Position numbers and translations under genes: made by a program. A stretch of DNA of 64,000 nucleotides. Origin: Sphagnum compactum. Taxonomy: Eukaryota > Bryophyta > Sphagnopsida > Sphagnales. The notes below the pieces were generated by a model. That model was not told where the DNA came from, ran no database searches, and saw only the letters and a program-made list of their open reading frames with translations. The DNA lies in NCBI GenBank assembly GCA_965153455.1, contig OZ234495.1:5580001-5644000 (forward strand). Reading direction: 5' to 3'. Shown here piece by piece: positions 52,001-62,052 of this stretch. Each line of letters opens with the position of its first letter. Positions within the stretch are counted from its first letter, which is position 1.

Positions 52001-53844
52001 GTCATCACCTGCTAGTTCAGCTGCAACAGGGTTGAGTGGCTACAGCTCATCAGGTGGCCTTGCTTGGCATCAGGGTGTGCTCTGCACACCACCCCGGATG
52101 TTTGTGGAACGTCAACAGGTATGCAGGGGAGAAATGTCATGTATTAGTTTTCTCTGATCCAAGCAGTCTCCAATCCAGAGATAGATCCCATTACTATCCT
52201 TTTCTGCATCAAATTGGTCATTTCCTGCTTGTGCAGCTGCAGAGCTGTAAATTATCTTTTTCCATGCATTCAAATCTCCACTTGTAAATCTGAGCACATC
52301 AATTGTAGAAGCGTACTGGGGGTTTGGTGCTAATAGGTGATTTGTCTTTGCCTATGGGGATGTTCTAGATAGGTCATTTTTTACATCATGAATCTCATGT
52401 AAGTACTTCACTCTTAATGATGGGCACGGCTGTTTCTGGTTGGAGCAGACTGTATTGCCTTACAGTAGTGACTTGGAAGCCAGTGCTGGCAAGTTGGGGA
52501 AACGAGATACAGGCACTATGCAGGGACCAAAGAATGTACCTGTAGGAATCAATCCCTGGAAGCTGGCTCATATCAGTACAGAAGAAGCTATAAGAGCAGC
52601 AGTACATGCCCATGAAAGTTCCTCCATCATGCAGCCCACCAGATATGCTCAAGGCTCTTCTCATATTACTGAGACAGAGGAAAGCAGTAGAGACAGCAGT
52701 CACAGTGCAAGTGGGGAGCTTATGGTTGTTGGCAGTTGTCGAGCTCCTAAGAAATGTGATGCTTATCTATCTGGGAAAGAGCGGTGGATGATGTTGAAGG
52801 AGTGGCGAGACAAGAACATTATACCCAACGGAGCCTTAGGTCATCCCCTTGGACCCATGCTTAGTCTGAAACCAAGGTCTCCACTTGCTGGGCACCATCA
52901 ACAAATGCTTTTCAAATGTAGTCCCAGCAGATTTTCTGGTGAATTGAGAAATTACCCTGGAGGCTCATATCCCAGAAGCTCCTGCAGTGGGAGCAATATG
53001 GGATCCCCTGATGTAAACCAGAATTCTCCTGAACTTCAACTACCAACCCAAGTAGTCATAGAAAGTTCTCTGGCACCTAACTGTGGACTAGGCAAGGTGT
53101 TGCTAGAAAGATCTGCAAGTGATGGATATGAAGCATCTGTGGGAGAGAGTGGTGATGAAAATGGCGAGCAATGCCAGCAGCCTGACTGGGAGTGGAATAC
53201 GACCAAACTTCCCACTGCATTGATGAACCCAACTGAGAAGGTTGCCACTTGGGAGGAGAGCTCAGATGAGGACTTGTTGGGTCAACAGTGGAGCTTAGGT
53301 TCAAGAAGCTTGGGCTCTAAGGGTTCAAGCAGTTACAAGGCTGAGAGTTTTGGAGGTAAAAGAGCTTACCTACCTCTTGGTCTTTAATGTGTTCTAGTAG
53401 GGGGTTGTGTATGAGGTGTGTGGTAGAAGGTTTTGAAAACTGAAGCATATGTTTCTATTTTTGAATGCAGGGCATGCTTCATGTGGATCAAGAGCTGAAG
53501 CCAACATCCTGAAGCATGTGAAGAAGGATTGGCCAGACTTTCCAGATGTACTTTCTATCTCTTCAGGCAACAGTAACAGCTCTTCCCCTACCTATTTCAA
53601 CTCTCCAGAGCGGAATTCATCTAATTTTCAGACAACAAGGGACAGCATAAGCCACTGTAAAACCCCTGAGGAGAAGCAAATGATATCTGTATATGATGGA
53701 ACTTTTGCATCCCTGACTTCCAAAGCTATGCCTGGAACAAAATCTTTACTTTCAACCCAAAGGCTCATGGACAGCATTCTTGGGTTCAAACCCACTCTGC
53801 CTTCCTCAAAGTGCAATAATGCACTCTTCGAGCCAACTGCTTGA
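49002..53844 (+). CDS. DHHC protein S-acyltransferase, PAT19-22 class, 10 exons, complete
   Basis: Membrane enzyme that attaches palmitate to Cys of target proteins. Ten exons with GT-AG borders and matching phases: 49002-49043, 49533-49646, 50066-50401, 50605-50673, 50815-50886, 51164-51292, 51546-51626, 51918-52118, 52449-53355, 53471-53844; 774 aa. The start MRNHGWELPYHPLQ matches the family N-terminus. Membrane segments lie near residues 15-36, 44-66, 199-223 and 250-276. The DPADPG motif is at 67-72. The Cys-rich domain (KHCRTCDKCV) ends in catalytic DHHC at 183-186, followed by WLNNCVGKKNYR. The TTxE position reads TTYD (284-287). A Ser-rich cytosolic tail of about 480 residues carries the plant motif INPWKLAHISTEEAIRAA, making the protein longer than most relatives. 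Exon 6 could end 3 nt earlier. The site of action, probably endomembrane or plasma membrane, is not visible. The gene looks intact. Confidence 0.93.
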
Positions 53845-53924
53845 GTTGCAAGAGCTTGATAATTTTCAAATCTTGCAGATCAAGGAGTCTGTTTGCTACT
53901 TCGCTTCTATTTTATATTGGCCAG

Positions 53925-54036
53925 TTCTTCATGCTCAGGTTCTCAGAGGAGAATCAGGGAATTCTTCATGCTCAGATTCTCCAAAGAGAATCTAGAAGTT
54001 TCTTCATGCTCAGGTTCTCAAAAGAGAATCTGGGAT
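53925..54036 (+). repeat. Three hairpin-forming 37-38-bp repeats in the 3' UTR region
   Basis: TTCTTCATGCTCAG begins at 53,925, 53,962 and 54,000. Each copy continues into a TTCTC...GAGAATC inverted repeat; the second is AGATTCTC-CAAA-GAGAATCT, with perfect 8-bp arms. The repeats start 81 bp after the S-acyltransferase stop and so are probably in its 3' UTR. Confidence 0.8.
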
Positions 54037-54451
54037 GTTAGTGTCTATTCACAGCAGGAGATGGCTTGTTGCAAAGTGACCACCATTCTTACAAGCCAAG
54101 CACTGCCAACAAGCAACTCGGTCATCAAGCTTTCTGGAAAGGCAAGAAATTGATGGTACTTCTGGTGAATTTGTTGCCCTTCCACCATGAGGACAGAATC
54201 AGAATGATGTTTGGAAACCATGCGCATATGTAAATCATGTATGTTAGTTTGATTTCCTCCAACTTCATGCCCCTAAGATCCCTTCTCATCAAAAGCTTTG
54301 TCATAATTTTTCCTTTAACAAACATGCAATACACTTCTGGGCTGAACTGGTCTGGTTTACATGTTACTAGTGCTTTATGCAATATTTGGGCTAACAAAAA
54401 TATTGTGCTCTTTTTGGTGGTTGTTTCTTGAATGAAAATTTGAAATTGAAA

Positions 54452-54480
54452 AGCGTCTTAAATGTGCCATTTAAGACGCT
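54452..54480. repeat. Perfect 13-bp-arm hairpin
   Basis: AGCGTCTTAAATG, TGC, CATTTAAGACGCT: a perfect inverted repeat with a 3-nt loop, 608 bp past the S-acyltransferase stop and 287 bp before the Helitron start. No U-run follows. It could be a transcript-end structure or a tiny element relic. Confidence 0.85.
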
Positions 54481-55660
54481 CATGTTGCCATGTTGTGACA
54501 GGCAAAATGGAAAGACCCATGTTGTAACTTGAAAAGTAACCATGAAAGTAATATTTTATGAGGAGAAACAATATTCATTGGTAAATTGCAAATTTCCCAC
54601 GCAAGGAAATGACATAGGAAGGCACATTGCAATAGTATCATTTTTTGATGCCAATGTTACAACATTGATTAAAGAATGGAAAAAGAGAGTTTTGGTGTCA
54701 AGGACTAAATTATTTAAGAGAATTCAGGGGGTTGATTGAAAAAATAGAAAACAACTATGGTATCCTTCTCCACTACTAAAGTGTATCAATAGAATGGGTT
54801 CTACCTAAGAACTAATTAAAAGTACATATTGATTTTAGGATTTTTAATTCCAATGGTGAGAAATTTTTAAGGAATTGATATATGGGCAATTTTTTGAAAT
54901 CTATTCTATCTCATTTTCAAGCCCAACCATTTTTTTTGCCCTAATAACTAGGTTCTTTCTTATTGACTTTCCTAATAACCACTTCCATCCTTGTAACCAC
55001 CTCACTCCTTTTGCCTACCCATCAACATGGATATGAAAAGAATGTGCCTTTTTATGTCCATGATACTTATATTAATTCAAAATGAATTTGACATAAATAA
55101 TGTGAACTATTGGAAACCCATATGGGCACATAAGAAAAGAAATAAAATAATTGATCATCATTACCGGTGCACAATAGCATGGAGCCCAAGTACAGGTTGG
55201 CTATATTCAACCATTTTGTGTAACATGAAGCTTGGCTATATATTTAAACCTCACATTACATATAGTAAAGGAACAATGAAGCCTCCCCTGAAGCCGTCCG
55301 AATGAAGCTTCCCCTAAATCCGTCCGGCCCTAAATATAGCGAGGGCGTGGCTTTCCCATGTCCGTCATCCGTCTCGTCATCCGACCGGACGGACGGACAT
55401 GTAGCCACGGACAGTAGCTAAGTATACCGAGGACGTCAAGTCGAAGGGTGAGACACATGTCCGCGTGCACGCGAGTGCGGGATGGCCTCTCAACCGCCCT
55501 CGCGAGCTCCCGCGCATCACATCTCATTAGGAGTTGATCTTAGGCTTTCTAATCTCCAATGAAGTGATTATGCGATGCGATGTGATGCGATCGATTTGCC
55601 ATGTCGGAGTGCGAATGAGAATCAAGGAACCCAATGATCTGCCTGCCTGTTGTCTGTCGG

Positions 55661-56282
55661 CCAAGAATTTTTTAAAAAAATTTCAGGCCGCCTCCTCCCA
55701 TCCCTCCTTGACGGATGGATTCCTCGCTCTCGCATCCACACGGTCGCTCTCTGTCATTTTCTGTTTTTCGAAATTTAGTTTGCGTTCGATCCGTCCGCGC
55801 TGCCTTCTGAAGTGAAGCAAAGCGGGGAGAAGGGGGTTGGGGGTCCCGCCGCCCTGCTGCTGTTGATGTTATTATTCAATTGATATAATCATCAAGGACC
55901 TGGGGTGATATTTGAAGGCAGGTTTTTCTTTTGCACTCTGTATGAACCTTCTTCCTGAGTTGTGAGTTCAAATCTTTACTCATGTTTGTAAGAGAAAATA
56001 TTGTACCCATATCGCAGATAACTAACACCAAGAATTGTTTTTTAAAAATTTCAGGCCGCCTCCTCCCATCCCTCCTTGACGGACGGATTCCACGTTCTCG
56101 CATCCACACGGCCGCTTTTCGTCATTTTTTGTTTTTTGGAATTTGGTCTACGTTTGATCCGTCCGCGCTGCCTTCTGAAGTGAAGCAAAGCGGGGAGAAG
56201 GGGGTTGGGGTCCCGCCGTCCTGCTGCTGCTGATGTTATTATTCAATTGATATAATCATCAAGGACCTGGGGTGATATTTGA
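55661..56282. repeat. 255-bp direct duplication inside the Helitron
   Basis: Copy one is 55,661-55,915 and copy two 56,028-56,282, offset 367 bp, with 112 bp of unrelated sequence between them. They share CCAAGAATT at the start, CAGGCCGCCTCCTCCCATCC, GTCCGCGCTGCCTTCTGAAG, and GGACCTGGGGTGATATTTGA at the end, with few changes. The content looks like non-coding or leader DNA. Confidence 0.9.
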
Positions 56283-56715
56283 TGGCTGTGTGCTATGTCA
56301 CAATTGTATTTGGACGCATGCACAAGTCAGAGATTGGCACATCTTCCTGACCCAAAGCTGTGTGCATGCTTGAAACTGATTAGCAGGTGTGTGGTTTTGA
56401 TGATGCAAACATGGCATAAGATGTTCATCATTAATGCAGGTCCAAGCTTTAGAATGTTGTGGAGCACCATCAAAGGTTTCTTGGATCTAGTTTCAATTTC
56501 AAAGATCAGTGTATGTATGAGTACAGCAGTTGCAAAATTTTCTGGCCAGGTAAAATCTTCTACTTTCCTTAATGCAAATTTTGTTTTTTTATTATTAGTA
56601 CCTCTGCAGTGTAGTATGTGGATAGTTAGGCACTGTCTGGTGCAAAGCATCTCAAGGCTGGAATCCAACTGTTTTGAGCAGGTTTCATCTCATAAGTCTA
56701 CATTGCTGCCTTTGA

Positions 56716-57230
56716 AGAACCATATGAAGAGGTCTCAGAGTCAGGCATTTTATTTAACCTCCATAAGATCTAAGAAGTGGACAATCATTTCAATGCTGAT
56801 CTCTGAAAGAACAGCCATAAGCAGCATGGTGAGGAGGCCGATCGGCACACCCAAAACGCGCATGGTGGTCGGAAGTGCCATAATCCCTGCCCCAATGACA
56901 GTGGTTGCCAGATTGAACACTGAACTTCCAACACTGGCGCCTGTAGTATCCGGCAGCTGTTCAAGCCTCTCCTGTTTAACCAGTCTCTCTTCATCATTTG
57001 TGCCTGTTAAATGAGGGCTTTGAGGGAGCAGAGGAAGCTCATCAACTGGCACTTTGTGCATATTTTCAGAAATTTCAATCAAAGAGACACTTGCTGCCAT
57101 GAGATTTCTTTGTTAGATTACTGCATCTGTCAGAAAGCAGGTTATGCAATTATCCTCATCCAGAACCAGCAGATTCACTCACAAAGAAATGGAACCATAT
57201 GAAGAGGTCCTAGAGTCTGGCATTTTATTT
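56716..57230. repeat. 40-bp direct repeats flanking the transporter fragment
   Basis: ACCATATGAAGAGGTCTCAG continuing to GGCATTTTATTT at 56,716-56,755 recurs at 57,191-57,230 with about four differences. The left copy touches the end of the transporter homology and the right copy lies 90 bp upstream of its ATG. This placement suggests the repeats mark a capture or duplication junction. Confidence 0.8.
56750..57100 (-). pseudogene. Amino acid transporter (AVT6/SLC38-like) N-terminal fragment
   Basis: Minus-strand ORF of 116 aa starting at 57,100. After a polar N-terminus it reads [24 protein letters not shown], the first transmembrane helix signature of the amino acid/auxin permease superfamily (AVT6-like vacuolar transporters), followed by a second hydrophobic segment ending [11 protein letters not shown]. 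Such transporters have about 11 helices and 430-500 residues; only the first two are here and homology stops abruptly at about residue 107. No later exons were found leftward. Flanking 40-bp direct repeats at 56,716-56,755 and 57,191-57,230 bracket it. It looks like a captured or rearranged gene piece inside the Helitron, not a working gene. Confidence 0.7.
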
Positions 57231-57239
57231 GGGCATTGA

Positions 57240-57890
57240 GTCTAAAATAATGGTGCCTGGAACTGATTTGGGAGGGATGGCAGGTGCAGGAACTTGGTGG
57301 CATTGGAGCACCAACATTTCAAGTTCTTGATCCTGAAGGCAAATCTGTTGCCATTTTATGGGGCCAAGATCGGCTGAACATTGTTGCTGATCTTCTTTGT
57401 GGCTGGCGCCCTAGGCTCGGTTGCAGATCACTGGGTCCACATGCTTCCACAACTTCTAAACTCTTCTCCAAGTCAAAACTTGAAAAGGCGTGGGTGTAGC
57501 AAAAGAGCATGCGTGCTCTTGAAGGGAATGGAGCAGTAGTTGTGATTTGGTGGATCTCACAGCCAGCCAGGTGAAGAGAGATGGAAGGAGTGGTGGTGGC
57601 TGTGCTTCTTCTTCTTCTCTCGGATCCGAGTGCTTGGAGAAATCCAGGTTGATCCTGCTGTGTTTTTGCAGATACCCATCAATCCACGGATCCCATCGCC
57701 ACACCTGGATTTCGAATCAACCACACCTCAAGCAAGCGTATGACACTGCAAGCAACCAGAAGACGGAGCTTGCAGCATACAAGATCCAACATGCTGAGGA
57801 AGGTCAAAACGTGAAAACAACTGAACTTGCAGAACAGGATGAGACAAACAGAATCCCTGCATCTGAGTCAGTGGAGCAATTGGGGTAAGA
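57240..57890 (+). other. Gene-like scraps inside the Helitron, unidentified
   Basis: The plus strand has short protein-like frames, for example GAPTFQVLDPEGKSVAILWG at about 57,305-57,365 and a polar ORF ending near 57,888. In another frame it reads FFVAGALGSVADHWVHMLPQ. Acceptor-like CACAG and TTTTTGCAG sites occur at about 57,561 and 57,670. None resolves to a protein I recognise. They may be further captured exon pieces. Confidence 0.3.
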
Positions 57891-59066
57891 GTGAAAATAC
57901 ATTCACATATTGATCAATCACATATCAGTCCATTTCTTTCTCAATGTATCTAGGACCTATAAAAGCAAACGAGCTGTTTTAGTGGTAGAGCAAAGCTGTA
58001 ACTCTGTGCAAAAAGGAAGGGAACCACATTAAGTGTCTACTAGATCCCGATTTATCTGTATTTGTTCATCAAATTTATAATGTTAAAGTGTGATTGTTGC
58101 ATTGCATTGGGGTTGTGCATGCTTTGCATTGTTACTTTATGACTCTGAGGGCTGCCCAACTTTTGTGATTCAGAAGTGATTCAAATCAGATGACATGACA
58201 TACCTTACACATCTAAGGTGAAAGTGAAGATTGTAGTGTTTCCATTTCTGGGGGAAAAGAGAGAGAACAAATTGTAAAATTTTGAAGCATGAATTTGAGA
58301 AGTTGCATCTCACAACATTGAAAGACTATATACTTGAGAGAATATTTTCTGCAATCACTGCACAGGATTAGCCCTTACAAAGCAAACTACTGGAGAAACG
58401 CAAACCCATTTCTACATTCAAATCTTCAAATACAAATTCCAGGAGCTCATGAATCTGCACCACTAATCCAAGAAGCTCTTAGTTAGATCATTGGTCCGAA
58501 CATGCCCATCTGCCAAGTTGTAACATCTGAAATCCATAACCTAAACAGGCAGCCATGAAAACAGTAAGAATGCCCTCACAGTTCAAAAAGGCAAGATTTA
58601 GTGAACTCGCAAGTATGAATAAATTTTCTGCCAGATTGAAAGACACTAAGCCTAGAAGAAGCCTCTCCTGCTACCCAACACAAGATAGTGGTGGCTTGAA
58701 CTCTCTGAACACAATTATTTGGTTTTGTAAAATTTCATTCCCTGTTACACATTCCAAAAGTGGCTGTTCTTGCCCCCTAATCGCCTAACTTTACCAATAA
58801 CCTGTGGTTAATTTCAATTTTGTGAGGTAAGTGGACTTGCGAGTCATCCACAAGAGGACTTTAGCCACATTTGGTTACAGGTCAGAGAGAAAAGTATAAA
58901 ACTTTTGGAACCCCCTCTAAGCACTCGGCTAACCATGCAAGAACCTGTGCATTATGCACGGACCGGACGGACATTTCCTCCATCCGTCCAACCCGTCCAT
59001 CCATCCGTCCCGTCTTACAGGGAAGATGGCATCATACAGGGAAGAAAACCCTGGTAGAAATAAATA

Positions 59067-59089
59067 CCCCCCCCCCCCCCCCCCCCCCC
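59067..59089. repeat. Poly-C run of 23
   Basis: Twenty-three consecutive C residues immediately before the first copy of the Helitron terminal repeat body. The length is likely to be unstable and prone to sequencing error. Confidence 0.9.
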
Positions 59090-59097
59090 GCCCCCTC

Positions 59098-59844
59098 ATG
59101 CCCGCCCCAGGGGGGGCACCCCCAAGATTTACTGTACAGAGGACGTGGTCTTTTTCTTTTCATTTTCTTTTTCGTTCTCTGTTTTCGGTGTTTTTTTTTG
59201 GTTTATAATAATAATAATAAAATAGAAAAATGAAAAATAATCTTATATATATGTATAAAGTTTTAATTTTTTAATTCATCCATCCCATCAGCCGTCTATT
59301 TAAGCCGGACGGGGATGGATGTCTATTTAAGCCGGATGGGGTGGGTTAGGACCGGCAAAGACCCAGTAGTTTTAGGTGCATGTTTGATTTATTTTAAACA
59401 CACACCTGTGCATTAGGCACGGGGCACAAACTTGCCCGGCCCCAGGGGGGGCACCCCCAAGATTTACTGTAAAGAGGACGAGGTGTTTTTCTTTTCATTT
59501 TCTTTTTCGTTCTCTGTTTTTGGTGTTTCTTTTTGTTTATAATAATAATAATAAAATAGAAAAATGAAAAATTATCTTATATATATATATGTACCATCAA
59601 ATACACACACCTGTGCATTATGCACGGGGCACAAACTTGCCCGGCCCCAGGGGGGGCACCCCCAAGATTTACTGTACATAGGATGGGGTGTTTTTCTTTT
59701 CATTTTCTTTTTCGTTCTCTGTTTTCGGTGTTTCTTTTTGTTTATAATAATAATAATAAAATAGAAAAATGAAAAATTATCTTATATATATATATGTACC
59801 GTCAAATACACACACCTGTGCATTATGCACGGGGCTCAAACTAG
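59098..59844 (+). repeat. 205-bp tandem array of Helitron 3' ends
   Basis: Two full units, 59,435-59,639 and 59,640-59,844, follow an older partial copy (59,098-59,265) and a lone end (59,405-59,434). Each unit starts near CCCGGCCCCAGG or equivalent, contains CCCCCAAGATTTACTGTA, a C/T-rich stretch and an (AAT)n run, and ends with the CCTGTGCATTA-GCACGGGG hairpin, CACAAA/CTCAAA and CTTG (59,431, 59,636) or CTAG (59,841). The end words are exactly 205 bp apart. An isolated hairpin copy also occurs at 58,944. Confidence 0.9.
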
Positions 59845-59927
59845 TTGTGTTATAAGATACATGGTTGATCCAACTTCCCGTGTAATCTTTTCACTCCGTC
59901 AAAATACACAATTTGAGGATTTTTTAG

Positions 59928-60433
59928 TTATATCTTTTGAGGTAATCCTACTTGCACTAGACTGACAACAACATGAGAAAATTGATCCGTGCCCAAACTT
60001 TGTAGTTTATATCCGAGTGCTAATTGCCATTCTTTCTTCAAATTGGGTAAGTTGGGACTAAACTCAACGAAATAACCAGCAATCGTGCCAAATAATTCCT
60101 GACGAGTAATTGGGGTATTGGGATTAGCAGTTGGGAAGTAAAGGAAGGCATTCATTGGGAGTCCAAAGGTATTCTCCAGCTTGAGACTCCTAATCACTAA
60201 GACCTCTTCACTGTGAAGTTGCTTTTTGAAAGGTCTAAAGGCACACGAAAAGTGATGCTTGAACTTGCAAAAGTGGTGAAGTTCTTTGTGCTCAATGGAT
60301 GTGTGTTGAGGATCATTTCATTGATTTCTGATGTCGAAGCTGGAAAACATGGTGCGGAAGCTGTATGTGAGCCTTCATGGATCCATGAGTTGGGGACATC
60401 CTCATAGTTGTATCTAACAAACAAAATGGACAA
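59928..60433 (-). pseudogene. Broken ORF just beyond the Helitron, family not recognised
   Basis: Two minus-strand ORFs, 60,433-60,197 and 60,197-59,928, abut and together give about 165 residues with one stop or shift between them. The first contains SSSITFRVPLDLSKSNFTVK, the second NTFGLPMNAFLYFPTA and GYFVEFSPNLPNLKKEWQLA. The composition is strongly protein-like. I recognise no domain. It lies directly next to the Helitron 3' end, so the element may have inserted into or beside it; the rest of the gene is not visible. Confidence 0.4.
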
Positions 60434-61158
60434 CCTGATAAAAATAAGAATTTAGTTCCATAATAAAAACTCAATTGTGGGTGGGGGGTTGGGGGTTTGA
60501 ATAGTAGTTTCTTCAATTTTCAATTGATGGGTAGTGACAAAATTTACAACACAAATTATGTCAAAAGTATGCAATTAATGATTTACATCAAGCAAAAATT
60601 ATGTTGCAACTTGCTTGAGCATCTCCACCCCACACCTGCAAACACCCCTTTTCATTAAATCTTGCAGCAAGATATCGTAAATCCTGCTGCGCTCCTGTAT
60701 TGATGTCCATTTTGCAGTGGTCATTTGAACCCTTTTACATCTTTTTTCTACCATGAATTTGGACAGTGACTATTACTTGTCCAGATGTAAAGACATAAAT
60801 GGTCTTTGAGTGTTTAAAGGGGACTTTTATGATGTTTGTGGATGGAGACAGCGATCATTAACCACTATTTTATTTAAAAATAAAGGAGTTGTTTACAGTT
60901 TTGGGGTGGAGTGCCCTTGATGCCAAGCTTCAAAGCTCTCTTTAGACTTTGAACCTCTACCGTAATGAGACTTTTTCAACATTTTAGATGATTTGTCTTT
61001 CTACAAAAATGGGGAGACATAATAATGTTCCTCCAAAGTATAGGATAGAGAAATGTTATCAATTATTGGATTCCTGTTTTACAAGTGCATTGGCCTGAAT
61101 ATGAGGTTTCCACCAAATTTTGTATTTTGCCCTCCCTAAACATATGTTGTACTTAGTA
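60434..61158. other. Intergenic DNA, nothing recognised
   Basis: No gene or repeat that I can support between the broken ORF and the tandem repeat preceding the LTR. Confidence 0.5.
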
Positions 61159-61400
61159 GGGAAAGGTTGTGGATATAGGGCTTTTGGGATTTTGGCCCCT
61201 CCCGGAGGCTTGTATTTTGGGAATGGTTGTGGATATAGGGCTTTTGGGATTTTTGGCCCCTCCCCGAGGTTGCTATTTTGAGAAACGTTATGGATTAGGG
61301 TTTTTGGGATTTTTGGCCCTTCCTCGAGGTTGCTATTTTGGGAAAGGTTCTGGATATAGGGCTTTTGAGGATTTTTGCCACCCCCCCCGTACCAACTTTA
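61159..61400. repeat. 60-bp tandem repeat, four copies
   Basis: GGGAAAGGTTGTGGATATAGGG begins at 61,159 and recurs in variants at 61,219, 61,280 and 61,340. Each copy continues with CTTTTGGGATTTTTGGCCCC. The plus-strand ORF spanning it is a repeat by-product. It sits just before the proposed LTR. Confidence 0.85.
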
Positions 61401-61447
61401 GGATGGGACCACAAATTCGGAAACTTTATATAGGGCCTCTAGGAGGC

Positions 61448-61940
61448 TGTGACATGCCCTTCTAGGTGGACCCTCTAGTGTGGGGGCTCACCTAGTTGGG
61501 GCCCAAATCTGGACCATCGTGGGGTGGCCCCCGTGGCAGACTTGGGTTACAAATCTAAGTGTTGGGTTGGGTTCGACTCCCAATTTGATATACTCGCGAG
61601 CCGCATAGGTGTTGGTGAGTTAGGGTTCGAGGAAGGGGGCTCGGGGCACTGGCCTTGGCGCACTAAGTCCTTGAACTAGGTGAAGTCTACGGTTAAGCCA
61701 TAAGATGAAAGATGGTAATCCCGATTGACAAGGCCTTGGACCACTCGGGAAGTCCGCAATGGGTATTAGTCCCCACCCGTCTAGAGGCCAGGGTTAACCG
61801 AAGGTAGCGAGGTAAGTCTAAGTGCCGAAGCTTACCAAGTGTGTGGTTTTCCATGTGCTGGTAGTGTAGGTGTTTAAAATGGCGCGTGAATGAAATGGGG
61901 TGACGTAGGAACGATGCCAAGGCGTAAAAAGGTGCGAGAG
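61448..61940 (+). mobile_element. Probable 5' LTR of a Ty3/gypsy-like retrotransposon
   Basis: TGTGACATGCCC at 61,448 resembles common plant LTR starts, and the primer binding site begins at 61,942. That gives an LTR of about 490 bp. The expected terminal CA is not visible just before the primer site, so the right end may be mutated. The second LTR would lie beyond the window. Boundaries are inferred. Confidence 0.4.
61518..61590 (+). other. tRNA-like segment with pol III promoter boxes
   Basis: TGGCCCCCGTGG (61,525-61,536) fits an A box with one change, and GGTTCGACTCC (61,570-61,580) is a perfect B box. The starts are 45 bp apart, exactly tRNA spacing. A T arm (TTGGG-TTCGACT-CCCAA) and an anticodon-like arm (TTGGG/TCTAA with loop TTACAAA) can form. 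The acceptor ends do not pair, so it is a tRNA-derived sequence, not a working tRNA. Confidence 0.45.
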
Positions 61941-61941
61941 T

Positions 61942-61952
61942 TGGTATCAGAG
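61942..61952 (+). promoter_or_regulatory. Primer binding site for initiator tRNA-Met
   Basis: TGGTATCAGAG matches the 3' end complement of plant initiator tRNA-Met, the usual primer for reverse transcription in plant LTR retrotransposons. It lies about 100 bp before the gag reading frame, as expected. Confidence 0.75.
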
Positions 61953-62052
61953 TAGGCTCCTAAGGTCAAGTACGAATTCTTCTAAGGCATCCGGGGAAGT
62001 GAATGTTTGGAGGCAAATGGCTTCGAATGATTTGTTGCCCAACACATAGGCT

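Larger units (their letters stand above)
54767..59844 (+). mobile_element. Non-autonomous Helitron carrying gene fragments
   Basis: The left end TCTCCACTACTAAA fits the plant Helitron 5' consensus, as I recall it (TCTMTAYTAMYHNW), at 13 of 14 positions. The right end has an 8-bp stem (CCTGTGCA-TTA-TGCACGGG, 59,815-59,833), seven bases, then CTAG at 59,841-59,844 followed by T, as Helitrons require. The base before the left end is T rather than the expected A, which weakens that boundary. No Rep/helicase ORF was found in 5,078 bp. Inside are an amino-acid-transporter fragment, a 255-bp duplication and other gene-like scraps, in keeping with gene capture. The right end is well supported; the full extent is inferred. 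Confidence 0.65.
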
